64,000 bases of DNA from assembly GCA_949358305.1 (NCBI GenBank), contig OX442317.1, forward strand, positions 16,732,516 through 16,796,515, written 5' to 3'. Every line of letters starts with the position of its first letter. Position 1 is the first letter of the stretch. Origin of the DNA: Strigamia acuminata. Its lineage: Eukaryota; Arthropoda; Chilopoda; Geophilomorpha; Linotaeniidae. Positions 12,001-22,585 of the stretch are shown here, in pieces. The notes under the pieces are model-generated. The model was not told where the DNA came from and made no database searches. It saw nothing but the letters and a program-made list of their open reading frames with translations. The translations under genes and the position numbers were made by a program.

Positions 12001-12905
12001 CAACGTCAGGATACCACCCAAGGACCAATGGATTAACAGAAAGGTTTAATGCGACATTCGCAAAAATGTTGCAAAGTTATGTTAATGATGATCACACCGA
12101 TTGGGATGAGTTCCTGCCATTTGTCCTGTTTTCCTACAACACGGGAGTTCATGAAACAACAGGTTACACACCGCACTATCTTCTTCGAGGATATGATGTG
12201 GATTTGACAATAGATGTTAACCTAAATCTGCCCCAAAAAGAGTTCACGTTACGCACATCAAAATTCATGCAACAGGCTAGGAAAATTGCAAATGAACGAC
12301 TTCAAAAGCAGTCTGAGAAAAGTAAGAAAAGATTCGACAAAGATAGAGTCAACAAAGAATTCGAACCAGGTGAATTAGTCTATTTGAAGACCATAAATAG
12401 GAAAGTTGGCCTGTCAGAGAAGCTTTTACCTCAATTTTCCGGCCCCTACGAGATTGTGCGACGAACAGCTCCAAATGACTATGAAATTATCAATTCCACA
12501 CGAAAGAAAAGTGATATTGTTAACGTAGAAAGGTTGAAACCGTATAAAGCAAGAATTGAAGAAGACATAGATGAAGCTTTGAAAGAAATGCCAGAGAAGA
12601 AAGTGAAATTTGCTGAAAAAGTGAAAAAAATCAGTAAAAAAGGAGAAATTGTAGTTGAAAAACTGAATAAACCAACAAAAACAAAGCAAATCAAGGCAAA
12701 AGAACGTTACATCGATGATAGTGAACAAATTTCCCTCAAATCATTGTTTGAACCGCAAACAGAACTCGAAAACACTGGAAAACAACTTAAAAATCCGCCA
12801 CTAGATGGCGCGAATACGCAAACCGACGACTATCGTTCGCGCAAGCTCAGACCGAAGGCGAGAAAATCCTACCGCCATTGCTACTCCACATTTTCGCCGA
12901 GGTGA
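9081..12905 (+). CDS. Pol polyprotein of the nested element (protease-RT-RNase H-integrase)
   Basis: Read by -1 frameshift from gag; there is no ATG at its head. The protease motif LDSGG has its Asp codon at 9222. Reverse transcriptase has the YIDD box at 10467-10478, and RNase H has TDAS with its Asp at 10914. Integrase has an HHCC finger (ending CQNCAKAKS) and catalytic Asp 11751, Asp 11931 and Glu 12039, spaced D-x59-D-x35-E. A GPYEIVRR segment (the GPY/F module) follows, then a Lys-rich C-terminus to TGA 12903. No chromodomain seen. All catalytic residues are in place and the frame is uninterrupted. It would copy the element RNA and insert the DNA. Confidence 0.95.
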   Translation, partial: GKLEWPQRRKNKKKFKKRKLEIIELNATDELLQIPVVVNGLEITGVLDSGGYRNIINEDLVRTLQLKYQPCPHVRLRVVDGSLITPVGKTRITIDVGQQQHTIEVLIVSGFGNHLLLGDNFLRSARCQLDYDQQKIFVGPKDKQQEVFPMSKNYTEQNYIARVLKPITIPALHECVVPIKIAKKVDDELFVEPLSGVIDRFGVICCKTLTTFRKGEGVLRVANPTKKTIYLGKNSAVAKAFYVIESGLLDEKRADQFDFSKAMANENMTPTQQELMRQLLEKNSDRFATSDSDLGRAQAIKHRIDTGDSPPIHLQPYRRSIKEKEIEEAETKKLLEQGVIRESESPWSAPVLLIKKRDGRWRFCVDWRRLNAVTKKMVYPLPRIDDTLDQLAGAKYFSMMDLIQGYHQVEIDEQDREKTAFTTSSGHYEFNVLGMGLCNSPAAFQKLMNKVLGNLLGKVCIAYIDDLIIFSKTFEQHLIDVDAVFEKLRMANLKVRLSKCTFATDTIRYLGHVVDADGVSPDPRNLEAVAKFPLPVNVKQLRGFLGLCSYYRKFIKGFADISKPLVNLTKKDEKFDWGPPHDTAFITLRNALITVPVLAHPDFAQPFIVSTDASAYGMGAILKQKINNQERVVAYASKLMSTAEQNYTATERECLAIMFAVQKFRPYLYGQKFQIITDHQPLQWLKSVRNPNGRLARWALQLVDFDFDIVYKSGKKHTDADALSRIPDQMSEEEIEKLPSLFLENLDLPAQQRMDPKLLDLITAVENLEQLPKKRRRPLKQYVLHEKTLFRKKNSSSSLNTEGLLLVVPKQLQKDVLHEMHDGLLGAHLGLAKTWKRIRTRFFWTRIYTDVRKYVLSCQNCAKAKSMTTPAKGLMQPWSTVSKPFERIGMDTLGPFPLSKLGNKHVFVVTDYLSRSVIARAAPVGTALEAAKTLVYEVILKEGSPREILSDRGTEYRNQMIEEVSNLFKSLHKTTSGYHPRTNGLTERFNATFAKMLQSYVNDDHTDWDEFLPFVLFSYNTGVHETTGYTPHYLLRGYDVDLTIDVNLNLPQKEFTLRTSKFMQQARKIANERLQKQSEKSKKRFDKDRVNKEFEPGELVYLKTINRKVGLSEKLLPQFSGPYEIVRRTAPNDYEIINSTRKKSDIVNVERLKPYKARIEEDIDEALKEMPEKKVKFAEKVKKISKKGEIVVEKLNKPTKTKQIKAKERYIDDSEQISLKSLFEPQTELENTGKQLKNPPLDGANTQTDDYRSRKLRPKARKSYRHCYSTFSPR

Positions 12906-13880
12906 ATGCGAGCTTCTTGCGTGAACCAAAGCTTAAATTTTGATATTTATCTGTCATTTTGTGAATTGAATTGTGTTTTTTGAGGTTTGTGAATACATTT
13001 TAAGTGTTTTTAGTATGATTTTGAGTTGAAATATTAGGTTAAAAGTGTATAAAATACCAAACTTTGCAAAACGAAACAAATCGCGATCTTCGTTCATTCG
13101 TGCTGATAATTTTCTTAGACTTTGGATTAATTTTAATGAATAGGAAAATATGTTAGAAATGTTATTTTACATAGTATTAGCAGATAAAAATTGGTTTTAG
13201 TGAGATTAAAATTCTTAATAATGTTAAATTTGATGACACGAAAATCCGAGGTCGCGAGGCGAAGTAATTAATGCGAATTTAGTGAAGTTTATCGTAATTT
13301 GAATAAAACTGATTATGTGAATTGTAAATAAATTTTCAAACACAAAAATTTTGTAAATGTTCTAGGATTTAGAGAGTTGATGTTTTAGAAGAGAATTCAA
13401 ATTTTTAAAGAAAATAATGAAAACCAAAAACAAATTTATTTTTTGAAAAGAGTTAAATTATTTTATGAGAATTTATTGTGAAATTTAAATGTTGTATTTT
13501 ATTTCTGAAGGTTTATTGTAAAAATGGATGAAATAATTTGGTTAATTATAATTCGAACCAATTTGAATTGTTTAATTAGTGTTTAATTTTCATTCTTATT
13601 TGAGTTTTGAATTTAAGTTTTGTAAGTTTTTCTTGAATAGTAAGTTAAGTTGGAAATTATGATTGTATAATTTATGAAGTAATATGACCAATATGAGAAA
13701 TATTGTATTTGAAACAGATTAAGATTTTTCTTTTGTATGTACATTAATCTAAAAGGGAGTAAAAAGAGATGTAAATTGTTTTATTTGACACTATGAATTG
13801 AGATCTAATATTTGGTAAAAAGAGAATTGTCTTCATCCGAAATTTAATTTTAGAGACCAAAATTACGCAAAAAAGGGAGT
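12906..13880 (+). other. 3' noncoding part of the nested element with polypurine tract
   Basis: AT-rich and without an open frame. It ends in AAAAAAGGGAGT (13869-13880), the purine tract that would prime plus-strand synthesis next to the 3' LTR. Confidence 0.75.
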
Positions 13881-14458
13881 TGCTACGCGTACAGGCCGTC
13901 CCGATCAACGGACGACCCGTATCGCGTAATTCGGCTATAATTCGGATAAAAGTTGCTAAATTTCGTCCATAGATGGCGTTGGCAATCGATTACATCATTG
14001 CCTCGTCACTGGACTTATCAATTAGTTAAAGGGGGTAACAGGAGCTTTCCTGTGAAGTGAATCCGCCCAAGTTTGACAGTTCTCTTCCGGCTCTCACTTG
14101 AGAGTGAACTCAAATCCCTCCTATCCAATGTCAGCCTGTTCTTGGCTGGCTGCATAAATTGTTATTAATTTAATCACTATTTAATAGTTTCAGATTGCAT
14201 CTCAATTCAGAGTGTCACTTATGATTTATAATTAGAGTTTATATAATTTATATAATTTATGTAGTTCATTATTTGAGTTTAAGAATTGTGCCAATGTAAA
14301 CAGAGTAAACTCATCCATTTGAAAGAATAATCAAACAGCTTTGCTGTCTGGTTAAATAAAAACTAGATTGAATTTAAACCTAATTAAAATGACTCTTTAT
14401 TTCCTATCATATCCCAGTTGTGTGGGTAGCCTCAAGTGGGCCTAAATCCCACATAACA
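13881..14458 (+). repeat. 3' LTR of the nested Ty3/Gypsy element
   Basis: 578 bp, identical by eye to 5994-6571. It is followed by ATAC (14459-14462), the target duplication, after which the interrupted Mag-like RT continues in frame. Confidence 0.95.
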
Positions 14459-14462
14459 ATAC

Positions 14463-16656
14463 GTTCCTGAAAGCCGGTTTGACCCTGAATCGCAGGAAGT
14501 GTCGTTTTCTCCAGCAGGTTGTACAGTTCCTTGGTTTCAATATTTCGAAGAATGGCATTTCGCCAATTGATTCAAAACTTGCCCCTTTGCGTGACGCTAA
14601 CCGCCCGACCGACGTTTTGTCGTTGAAGTCTTTTCTCGGGCTGGTTAACTATTATGGTCGTTTTATTCCGAGCCTGTCCACCTTACTTGAGCCGTTGTAC
14701 CGTTTAACACGCGACGAGGTCGAGTGGGAATGGACAGAGCAACATGAATCGACATGGAAGGCAGTTAAAGTGGCAGTTTCAATTGAATCAGAGCTTGCAC
14801 ACTTTGACCAGGCCAAGAAGTTATATTTAACCGTTGACGCTTCTCCAGTTGGAGTCGGCGCCTTTCTTTCTCACTTAGGTTCCGATGGCGTCCACAAACC
14901 GATCGCATTTGCCAGTTCGTTGTTGTCGGCTGCGCAAAAGAACTACGCGCAAATAGAGCGTGAGGGCTTGGCCATTATTTATGGCATTAGAAAGTTCCAC
15001 CACTATTTGTTTGGCCGTAGATTCTATTTGCGCACCGACCACAAGCCCCTTGTCTCAATTTTCGGAGATAAGAAGGGGTGCAACCAGGTTGTGGCAGCGC
15101 GGTTACACCGCTGGGCAGTTTTCCTCTCTGCGTACGACTACGTCATTGAGCACGTGCCCGCTGCGGACAATGCTGTCGCTGATGGCTTGTCCAGGAATCC
15201 ACAACCAGTTGTTGATGGCAAGGAGGATTTAGAAATTGGCATTAATTCTATTTTTTCGACTTCAATTTCAGATTTCCCAATGTCCACCGCTTCGTTGACC
15301 GCTGCTTATGCAGCCGATAAAGAACTTCAGTCAGTTCTGCAGCACGTCCGGAATGGATGGGAATCACACTCGACTGACTTGGAATTATTCTTCAAGCAGC
15401 GAGAATCGTTCTCAACTTATCAAAATTTTTTATTTTTATCCGATAGGTTGGTCATTCCGTCTTCGGTTCGGCGCTTAATTCTCATCGAACTCCACGCAGG
15501 TCATTACGGCATTGTCCGTACTAAATCGTTGGCGCGAGCCACGGTTTGGTGGCCTGGAATCGATGCAGATATTGAGCGCACGATCAAGAATTGTGATGTT
15601 TGCCAGCGCAGCCTGCCCGACCCGCCCAAAACCAACACCATCAAGTGGCCTGTCCCAGATCAGGTGTGGGGTCGTGTTCACTTGGACTTCGCCGGCCCTT
15701 TCCATAATTCCATGTTTCTGCTCGCTGTCGACGCAAAGTCAAAATGGTGTGAAGTGCGCGCCATGTCGACAACCACCGCTGCTGCTACCATTGCTGTCGT
15801 GAAGTCGTGGTTTGAGTGCCACGGGTTGCCGCTCCATTTCCACACAGATAACGGGCCGCAATTCACGTCGCAAGAATTTTGAGCATTTTTGGCAATCAAC
15901 GGGATCCGGCACACACTTTCGCCGCCGTACCACCCCGCTACGAATGGTGCAGTTGAAGGCTTCGTTAAAACCTTCAAGAACCAGGTAGATAAGTTGTTGG
16001 CCAGTAATTTTTCATTGTCGGCTGCATTATCGCATTTTTTGGCGTCGTATCGCTCAACGCCGCATGCCTCAACCAAGATTTTGCCTGCGTTGGCGTTTAC
16101 CAATCGGGAAATGCGTTCGAGACTGCACCTTCTTAACCCGAAATATTGGCCCGAAACTCCCCAAACCAACACGCAACGTCGTTTTGAAGTGGACGATTTG
16201 GTGTTTGCTCGAGACTATCGAGGCACCAATCGATGGATTCCAGGTGTTGTTCGCCGCAAAACGTCTTCTACAACGTACGACATCGAGGTCGCTTTGGACG
16301 TTGTTTGGAGCCGTCACGTGGACCAGTTGCGCCCGAGATTAGTTGGTGCAAAATTGCCTCATATTGAGGGGGAAAATCGTGGAAGTTTGCTTCTATCCTT
16401 GCTCCCGAATCCACTACCGACAGTTCCGCCGATGAATACGAACAATCCACCCAACTTACCTGCTCAACTTCCAGCTCCAGCTCCAACCGTTGTATCACAA
16501 ACCGCTGCCCAGGTCCATGCTCCGCCTTTGCCTGTTCGCGCGCCTTCACCGCCTGCAGTTGCTGGCCCGAGTGCCTCGCCGCCACCTGCTCGAAGTCCGC
16601 GTCCTGTGCGTGAGAAGAGACCGCCGGACTTTTATGGTTTTCCAGTGAACAATTAA
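14463..16656 (+). pseudogene. C-terminal Pol (RT end, RNase H, integrase) of the Mag-like element
   Basis: Resumes the reverse transcriptase broken at 5993 (RRKCRFLQQVVQFLGF), then RNase H (LTVDASPVGVGAFLS; TDHKPL), an HHCC finger (ending CDVCQRS) and the integrase core. The core Asp residues lie in HLDFAGPF (near 15690) and HTDNGPQF (near 15847), with Glu in GAVEGF (near 15955). A TGA at 15880-15882 stops the frame between the second Asp and the Glu. The same frame then continues open to TAA 16656, ending in a Pro-rich tail. A single nonsense change thus cuts the catalytic core, independently of the nested insertion. Confidence 0.92.
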
Positions 16657-16833
16657 TGTTTTGTGTGTTTTGATTGAATTAATTCGTTTTGTAGTCATGT
16701 TTAAGTGTAAAGTTTTTATTATTCCATTTCATACATTGTTATACCGTTAGTGTTAATTACTTTGATTCATTTACTTAAACCTTATGTTAGTTTTAAATTT
16801 GTAATTGGTGTTTGTCCCAATTAGAAGGGATGA

Positions 16834-17010
16834 TGGAGTGTTTGACTCCATTGGTCAATCGACCATTTTGTTTATTATGACGCGCTGTTCTCAGCGCCAC
16901 CTATTTTTACCTTTATGAATAAATTAGTTATGTTAATTTACCTATCCGTGATGGTCGTTCCTTGCGTACTCCATATACAATCATCTTTCATCAGCTCGAA
17001 GAACACAATA
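16834..17010 (+). repeat. 3' LTR of the Mag-like element
   Basis: 177 bp. It is preceded by a purine-rich tract (16823-16833) and followed by CTGTC (17011-17015), the target duplication shared with 3708-3712. Confidence 0.93.
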
Positions 17011-17913
17011 CTGTCCGGAGTTTTTCTCCCTTCTTTCCTTTCCCTCCACCCTGGCGTCGTTGCCGTGTTGGCACCGCCCCCGTCTCCACCTCCCCCACCT
17101 TCCGGAGCACCCATTTCTGAAACTCTCCGAACCGTCGATCCAACTCCATCGACAAGTTGGACGGAAGGTTGGACGGAAGCCCACTCGGTCCTGCCCTGCC
17201 AGACGGCACCACCGAGCCCTGGGATGCAGATGCCTTTCGTATCTGAAAAAAATGGAAGGAACGATTGAACAAACGATCAAAGACAAATAGACCAGACAGG
17301 TTATCTTTTCCGTCGACCGCGTGACTCGAGTCTCACGGCTGTCGAATTGTTCCGACCTTTTCGACGCGGGTCCCCATAACGGTGATGCGGGCCGCTTCGA
17401 CGCGGATCTTCGCGGCTTGGTGATGACACGCGCCAGTTGCTGTTCTTGCGGCGGCGGGGGGGCGATGGGCGCAGATGGTGGCACGGTGAAACACGGCGTC
17501 GACATAACCGGGCACGGCGCCGACGTGATAGGACGTGGTATTGGTGTGAGGATCGGCAACTGCAGCCGTTCCAACCTCACGACGGGGCACATTAAAGGCA
17601 TTTTGCCTAATGTCGCCGTTGGTTGAAGTGGTGGCGACCGCGGCGGTGACAGGTCTGGTGACGACGGGACCGTCACAACGCTTGGCATCGTCCAAGTGCA
17701 CCCTGATGTGCTGGGCAACGACTGGAGAAAAAAAAATAAATAAATGAATAAACGAACAAACAGACGGGCAAATAAATATACGATATTGCATGTCGAATCC
17801 AAGTTTGTGCGCGGGTCGGATTCATACGATCAATCCGCTCAATGCGCGCGCGGCAAATTAAATTTGCGGGTTAAATTATAGTGCGCGCGCGCGGGAATTA
17901 TTAATTTACGTCA

Positions 17914-17964
17914 AATCAACGTGATCGCTTTTCAATTTCAAATTGGAACGCGATCACGTTGATT
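17914..17964. repeat. Perfect-arm hairpin in a gene B intron
   Basis: AATCAACGTGATCGC and its complement flank a second small inverted repeat (CAATTT/AAATTG). It sits just downstream of the donor at 17995. Confidence 0.8.
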
Positions 17965-17995
17965 GTCAAAATAAAATGGTCAGTTACTACGTTAC

Positions 17996-19079
17996 CTCGA
18001 ATACTTCCTTTTCCACCTTCTCAACGGTCTTCCGTTTCTTTTTCGCACCCCCTTTCCTCACACACATCCTCTTCTTCGATGCCGTCGCCGTCTCCTTCTC
18101 CTTTTCCTTCTCCTCCACTGCCTCTTCCACCGCCGTTTCCTTCCACGTCTCCTTCTCCTTTTCCAACTCCACCTCCATCTCCGGCCACACTATTCCCATC
18201 TCCTCCACTGTCTCTTCCACCGCCATCTCCTTCTCCACCTCCTTCTCCGACACAGTCTCTTCCACCACCATCTCCTTCTCCACCTTCTTCCCCGACACAG
18301 TCTCTTCCACCGCCATCTCCTTCTCCACCTTCTTCTCCGACACAGTCTCTTCCACCACCATCTCCTTCTCCTTCTCCGTCTCCGACACAGTCTCTTCCAC
18401 CGCCATCTCCTTTTCCACCTTCTTCTCCGACACAGTCTCTTCCACCACCATCTCCTTCTCCTTCTCCGTCTCCGACACAGTCTCTTCCACCGCCATCTCC
18501 TTCTCCACCTCCTTCCCCGACACAGTCTCTTCCACCGCCTTCTCCTTCTCTGTCTCCGACACAGTCTCTTCCACCGCCATCTCCTTTTCCACCTTCTTCT
18601 CCGACACAGTCTCTTCCACCGCCTTCTCCTTCTCCGTCTCCGACACAGTCTCTTCCACCGCCATCTCCTTTTCCACCTTCTTCTCCGACACAGTCTCTTC
18701 CACCGCCTTCTCCTTCTCCGTCTCCGACACAGTCTCTTCCACCACCATCTCCTTTTCCACCTTCTTCTCCGACACAGTCTCTTCCACCGCCTTCTCCTTC
18801 TCCGTCTCCGACACAGTCTCTTCCACCGCCATCTCCTTTTCCACCTTCTTCTCCGACACAGTCTCTCCCACCGCCTTCTCCTTCTCCGTCTCCGACACAG
18901 TCTCTTCCACCGCCATCTCCTTCTCCACCTTCTTCTCCGACACAGTCTCTTCCACCGCCATCTCCTTCTCCACCTTCTTCTCCGACACAGTCTCTTCCAC
19001 CACCATCTCCTTCCCCACCTCCTCCACGATCTCATCCACAACCCCCCCCACAATCTCATCCGCCGTCCCATCCGTTTCT
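17996..19079 (-). repeat. Coding tandem repeats: 13- and 15-residue Glu/Lys/Val modules
   Basis: This single gene B exon alternates modules of the type VEETVSEKKVEKEMA and VEETVSETEKEKA about twenty times (one codon set, 45- or 39-bp units). Substitutions are few, which suggests recent expansion or homogenisation. The last 70 residues are non-repetitive and basic (MCVRKGGAKKKRK). The opposite strand is also open for over 380 codons, but only as a shadow of the repeat. Confidence 0.85.
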
Positions 19080-19280
19080 CTAAAAAAAAAAAATAAATAA
19101 ATAAATTGTGAGACGTTGCGTGCAAGACCCGAAGAGCGCGTGGAACTCACGTTTGTGGCAGGCTCGATGACCACACGGAATGCCCCGTGCTTTGTGATAG
19201 GTCCAAGGCACCGTCGTCGTTGGGTCCGTCCTGGTAAGAAACGAGTAAATATAATTACAAATGTGTGCATAATTAAAAAA

Positions 19281-19311
<31 letters not shown>

Positions 19312-19939
19312 AAATAAAAAAGGGGGCCAAAAAGACGCCCACAATTAAAATGACTAACTTGTAATAAAAAAAAAGAAAAGGAAAAAATTAACCAATAAAT
19401 GAATTAAATTTAAATAGACCCTGACATTAAATGTGTCGGTAAAGAGCACGCATTTGATGTGCGCGCCTAACTCGAGATGACGCGCGTTGGTTGGTCGTTT
19501 TCACATTTCGTCTGCGCCGATCGTGTCGGAAACATGAGAGTCAAGAACACTCTTGTAAACTCGACTTTGATTCTTTAGCCTACCGTTGCAGTTGCGGGTT
19601 CATGGTCCGGTGCCCCGGAAGACGCGATGCATTGTGCGACTCGAAACAAGACGTTCGACATGACTTCGGACGCGGCCTGACAGGAAACAAACAAATATGA
19701 ATATTCAAACGGATTGAAAAGAAAAAGAAACAAAACAGAAAAAAAATGCATATACTGTATACAGTATATCTGTGATTACTCTGCGGGTCTTTAATAGCGC
19801 GCGGACTTGTTTTAAGGCGTGGGGATGAATGCGGATTTTGTGAATAACGTGTGGGTCCCGTATAGCCCATGGGGCCGATTGTTACGTTTCCGAAACATGA
19901 TCGTCGTTACGCGCGGGACCAATTGTCAAGTCTCCGAAG

Positions 19940-20100
19940 ATATTGTTAAAAAATTGACGAAATGTTGTTAAAAATTGACGAAATGTTGTTGAAAATTGAC
20001 GAAATGTTGTTGAAAATTGACGAATTTTGATGGAAATTGACTAAATTTTGACCAAATTTGACAAAAAAATTGGTTAATTTTGTTAAATATTGACGAATTT
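19940..20100. repeat. Minisatellite of about 20-bp units
   Basis: Four to five imperfect units of TTGACGAAATGTTGTTAAAA type lie in the gene B intron, decaying toward 20100. Confidence 0.75.
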
Positions 20101-20174
20101 CGTAATCTTATAATTTTTCATGTTTGTTTGAATTAAAGCGCAGGTCTTTAATAACGCACGGGACCATTTATTTT

Positions 20175-20200
20175 TAAATAGCGCACGGGTGCGCTATTTA
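20175..20200. repeat. 12-bp-arm palindrome
   Basis: TAAATAGCGCAC and its exact complement are separated by two bases. Related GCGC-type motifs recur at about 19790, 20150 and 20300 in the same intron. Confidence 0.8.
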
Positions 20201-22103
20201 CAGATAAACGGTATTCTCGATTTGTACACGTGTCTTCGGTGGGACAATTTTAGTTCACGAATAATGCGCGCGGGCCTCTGATCGTACACATGAGAAAATT
20301 TGTCCTCAGATAGCGTGTGGATGCACTATTTGGAGATATACGGTATATAATTTCTATTTTTCTAATTCTAATTCACTCACCGTCCCTGCATCTCCAACGA
20401 TGGCCTCCATTATTGCCCGCCTCTCTATCAGCCTATCCACCCGCCTCTCCACCCGCCTCTCCACCCGCCTCTCCACCACCCTCTCCACCACCCTCTCCAC
20501 CAGCCTTTCGTGGTACAACACCACCCTGGACTCGGGGGGTTGAGACTCGATGAATTCCGTGTCTTGGGATTCCTCCAGCATCGGCTCTGTTGGTTGCGAT
20601 TGCGAGTCGTCCAGAATCGACTCCACTGCACGTCGTCGAGATGTGTCCATTGTGGCCTGATTAAAAACGAGCAAATAAAAAAATAAAAATAAAAACAAAA
20701 AATAAAAATAAAAATAAAAAAATGAATAAAAATAGAAAAAGAAAAAGAAAAATCAATTAAAAGAAAAAAAAAAGGGGGGGGGGTGGGGGGGAGGGAAGGG
20801 AGTGGACACGTAAAACAAATCGAGACGCGGGGCGTCGAACGACAAAAATTGGACGCGCGTGTTCGCGTATTTTCGCGCGCACAAACATGGGAGAATGGGT
20901 CACAATTGCGTCGATCGCGCCAGAACCAGCAACGAAAGCTTATCCTCGCAAAATTAATTTTGATTATGGGCCAATTCTTTCACTCACCGCCGTCGACGCT
21001 TCCACAGTGACCAACCTCTCGTCCACGTGCGGTTCCGTGTCCTGGAACGATACGGATGTGTATGAATAAATCAGCGTTTAAAAAATAAATAAAATAAAAT
21101 AAAATAAAATAAAATAAAACAAAGAAAGTTTAGAAAAATGGAAAATAGCGGGTCCGTACCCCGGACCGTGCCCATTTCCACTCGGATATTAGAATTTATT
21201 CCTATCCCGACGTAGCCCCTCTCCACGGATCTCAGATTTAATTGTCGGAAGAAAAATTTGATCACTACTTTGCAATTGGCATTCGATGCTGTTAAATGGT
21301 TGGAGAATCGGGACCGTCTGTCATTGCTTAAAATTGGCACAGATAAGAGATCGCGCATAAATGGGACAAAAAAATTAAATTTAAAAAAATGAAATTTTTA
21401 CACGTGATATGAATCAATTTTTAATGTCCGCGCGGAAATAAATAAATTATTTTCTATTTTCATTTCGCGAATTGGGCAGAAATATTTATTTATTTATGTG
21501 TTTGTTTATCTATTTTTCATCAATAATAATAATAATAATATTGTTAATCGTGAGACAATTTTTCCACTCACCGTCATCGTGGTTGCAACTTCGGTTGACC
21601 CCTCCTCGGTTTCTAATTTTTCATTTTCCATCTTCCCACCTTCCGTCTCTTTGTTTGCGTCGGATGTCTGTAAGGGAGAGAAAATAAAAAATAAAAATAA
21701 AAATTAAAAACATTTTTCGTTTGTGTCGGCATATTCCGCTCTAAACGCGCGATTTGAAAACGACCACAAATCCGTGCTCGACGACGGTGCGTGGCAACAA
21801 GTGGACCAATACGGTATACACGTGTGCATATGAATCGATGAATCGTGTATAAATCAATAAATAAAAAATGTATACATTCGTCTAATTTTAATTAACCTCG
21901 TTCGCCGTCGATCGGGTAAAAATCATCCACGTTACACCGCAAACGCTCACGCACACTCCCGCGGTCAAACACAAAAATCCATGCGCGTTGTTCGACGACC
22001 ACACGTGTGCACACGTACGACCACGGACGCGATTCATTGACAAAAATATCGCAAAAATTCGTAAAAGCCGCCCAAATTTACCTGCGGAGACGCGACCGAG
22101 CAT

Positions 22104-22543
22104 AAACTTCCCGCTTCCATTTCCAGTTCATGTATGCTCGCTACCAGTTTGTTGACGCGACACCTGTTGGCGATTCCGCGAATGATTTTGATTCAAAGTC
22201 TCCGATTTACACCCGTTTTTAACAGCTACGATGTTTTGGTTTTGGAGTCGGCTATGTGATCGTTTTTTAATTAAAAACGAAACAATTTTGGGTCAGACGA
22301 TAATATTTTGGGCTCCGTTATAATTTCGAGCGCGCGATCGTGAGCGGGGTGCTGTGATGCCCACTTCACTCCAGTCGCGTTTAAACAAACCAACAAGTTC
22401 GGGTTTTTGTCCCTTTTACTTATTTGTTTATTTTGGAGTTTTTATCGTGGGTCAAAAACGTTGACCAGAGGCAACGTCACATGTACAAAAGGGCAATAAA
22501 AGTACAAGTTTACTCGAATGGAGAAAACATTGCGTATATATAA

Positions 22544-22585
<42 letters not shown>

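Larger units (their letters stand above)
5994..14458 (+). mobile_element. Nested Ty3/Gypsy retrotransposon, apparently complete
   Basis: This 8465-bp element sits inside the reverse transcriptase of the Mag-like copy. Target duplication ATAC lies at 5990-5993 and 14459-14462. Its two 578-bp LTRs look identical, so insertion was recent. Contents: a long AT-rich leader, gag (to 9090), pol in the -1 frame (to 12905), a 975-bp 3' noncoding stretch and a purine tract (13869-13880). Pol order is protease, RT, RNase H, integrase, as in Ty3/Gypsy. There is no envelope-like frame. No stop or frameshift is visible in gag or pol, so this copy may still be active. Confidence 0.95.
3713..17010 (+). mobile_element. 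Mag-like Ty3/Gypsy LTR retrotransposon, itself interrupted
   Basis: The element is bounded by two 177-bp LTRs (3713-3889 and 16834-17010) that differ at one base seen by eye. Target duplication CTGTC lies at 3708-3712 and 17011-17015. It has a Ser-tRNA-like primer site just after the 5' LTR, a gag with two CCHC knuckles, DTGA protease, reverse transcriptase, RNase H and integrase in one frame, and a purine tract before the 3' LTR. Layout and the fused gag-pol point to the Mag lineage. The pol gene is split by a second element at 5994-14458, and integrase carries a TGA stop at 15880-15882. The copy therefore cannot make complete pol. It has landed in a coding exon of gene B. Confidence 0.93.
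17016..22103 (-). pseudogene. Gene B, 5' part: membrane segment, repeat exon, Pro-rich exons
   Basis: Coding exons on the minus strand: 22103-21897, 21667-21572, 21041-20988, 20656-20381, 19676-19584, 19230-19151, 19079-17996, 17721-about 17293 and 17242-17016. Most have GTGAGT donors, and every exon length fits the phases (all 0 except one phase-2 junction). The donor at 17293 is weak and provisional. The first exon (ATG 22103) has a hydrophobic segment near residues 42-60 (FLCLTAGVCVSVCGVTWMIF), probably a membrane anchor. Later exons are acidic or coiled-coil-like (RVVERRVERRVERR), then comes the 361-residue repeat exon, a Pro/Ser-rich exon, and the exon cut by the Mag-like element. Joined to 2393-3712 the product would be about 1180 residues. 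Function unknown; 5' ends upstream of 22103 are possible. Confidence 0.72.

Noticed and set aside
17943-19100. Two plus-strand open frames of over 370 codons (Ser/Thr/Phe-rich and Pro/Ser-rich)
   Set aside because: They are mirror readings of the minus-strand repeat exon of gene B, which has matching splice sites and phases.
21150-21340. Additional gene B exon between 21572 and 21041
   Set aside because: Open frames exist on the minus strand, but no acceptor-donor pair in phase 0 could be settled, and the flanking exons already join in phase.
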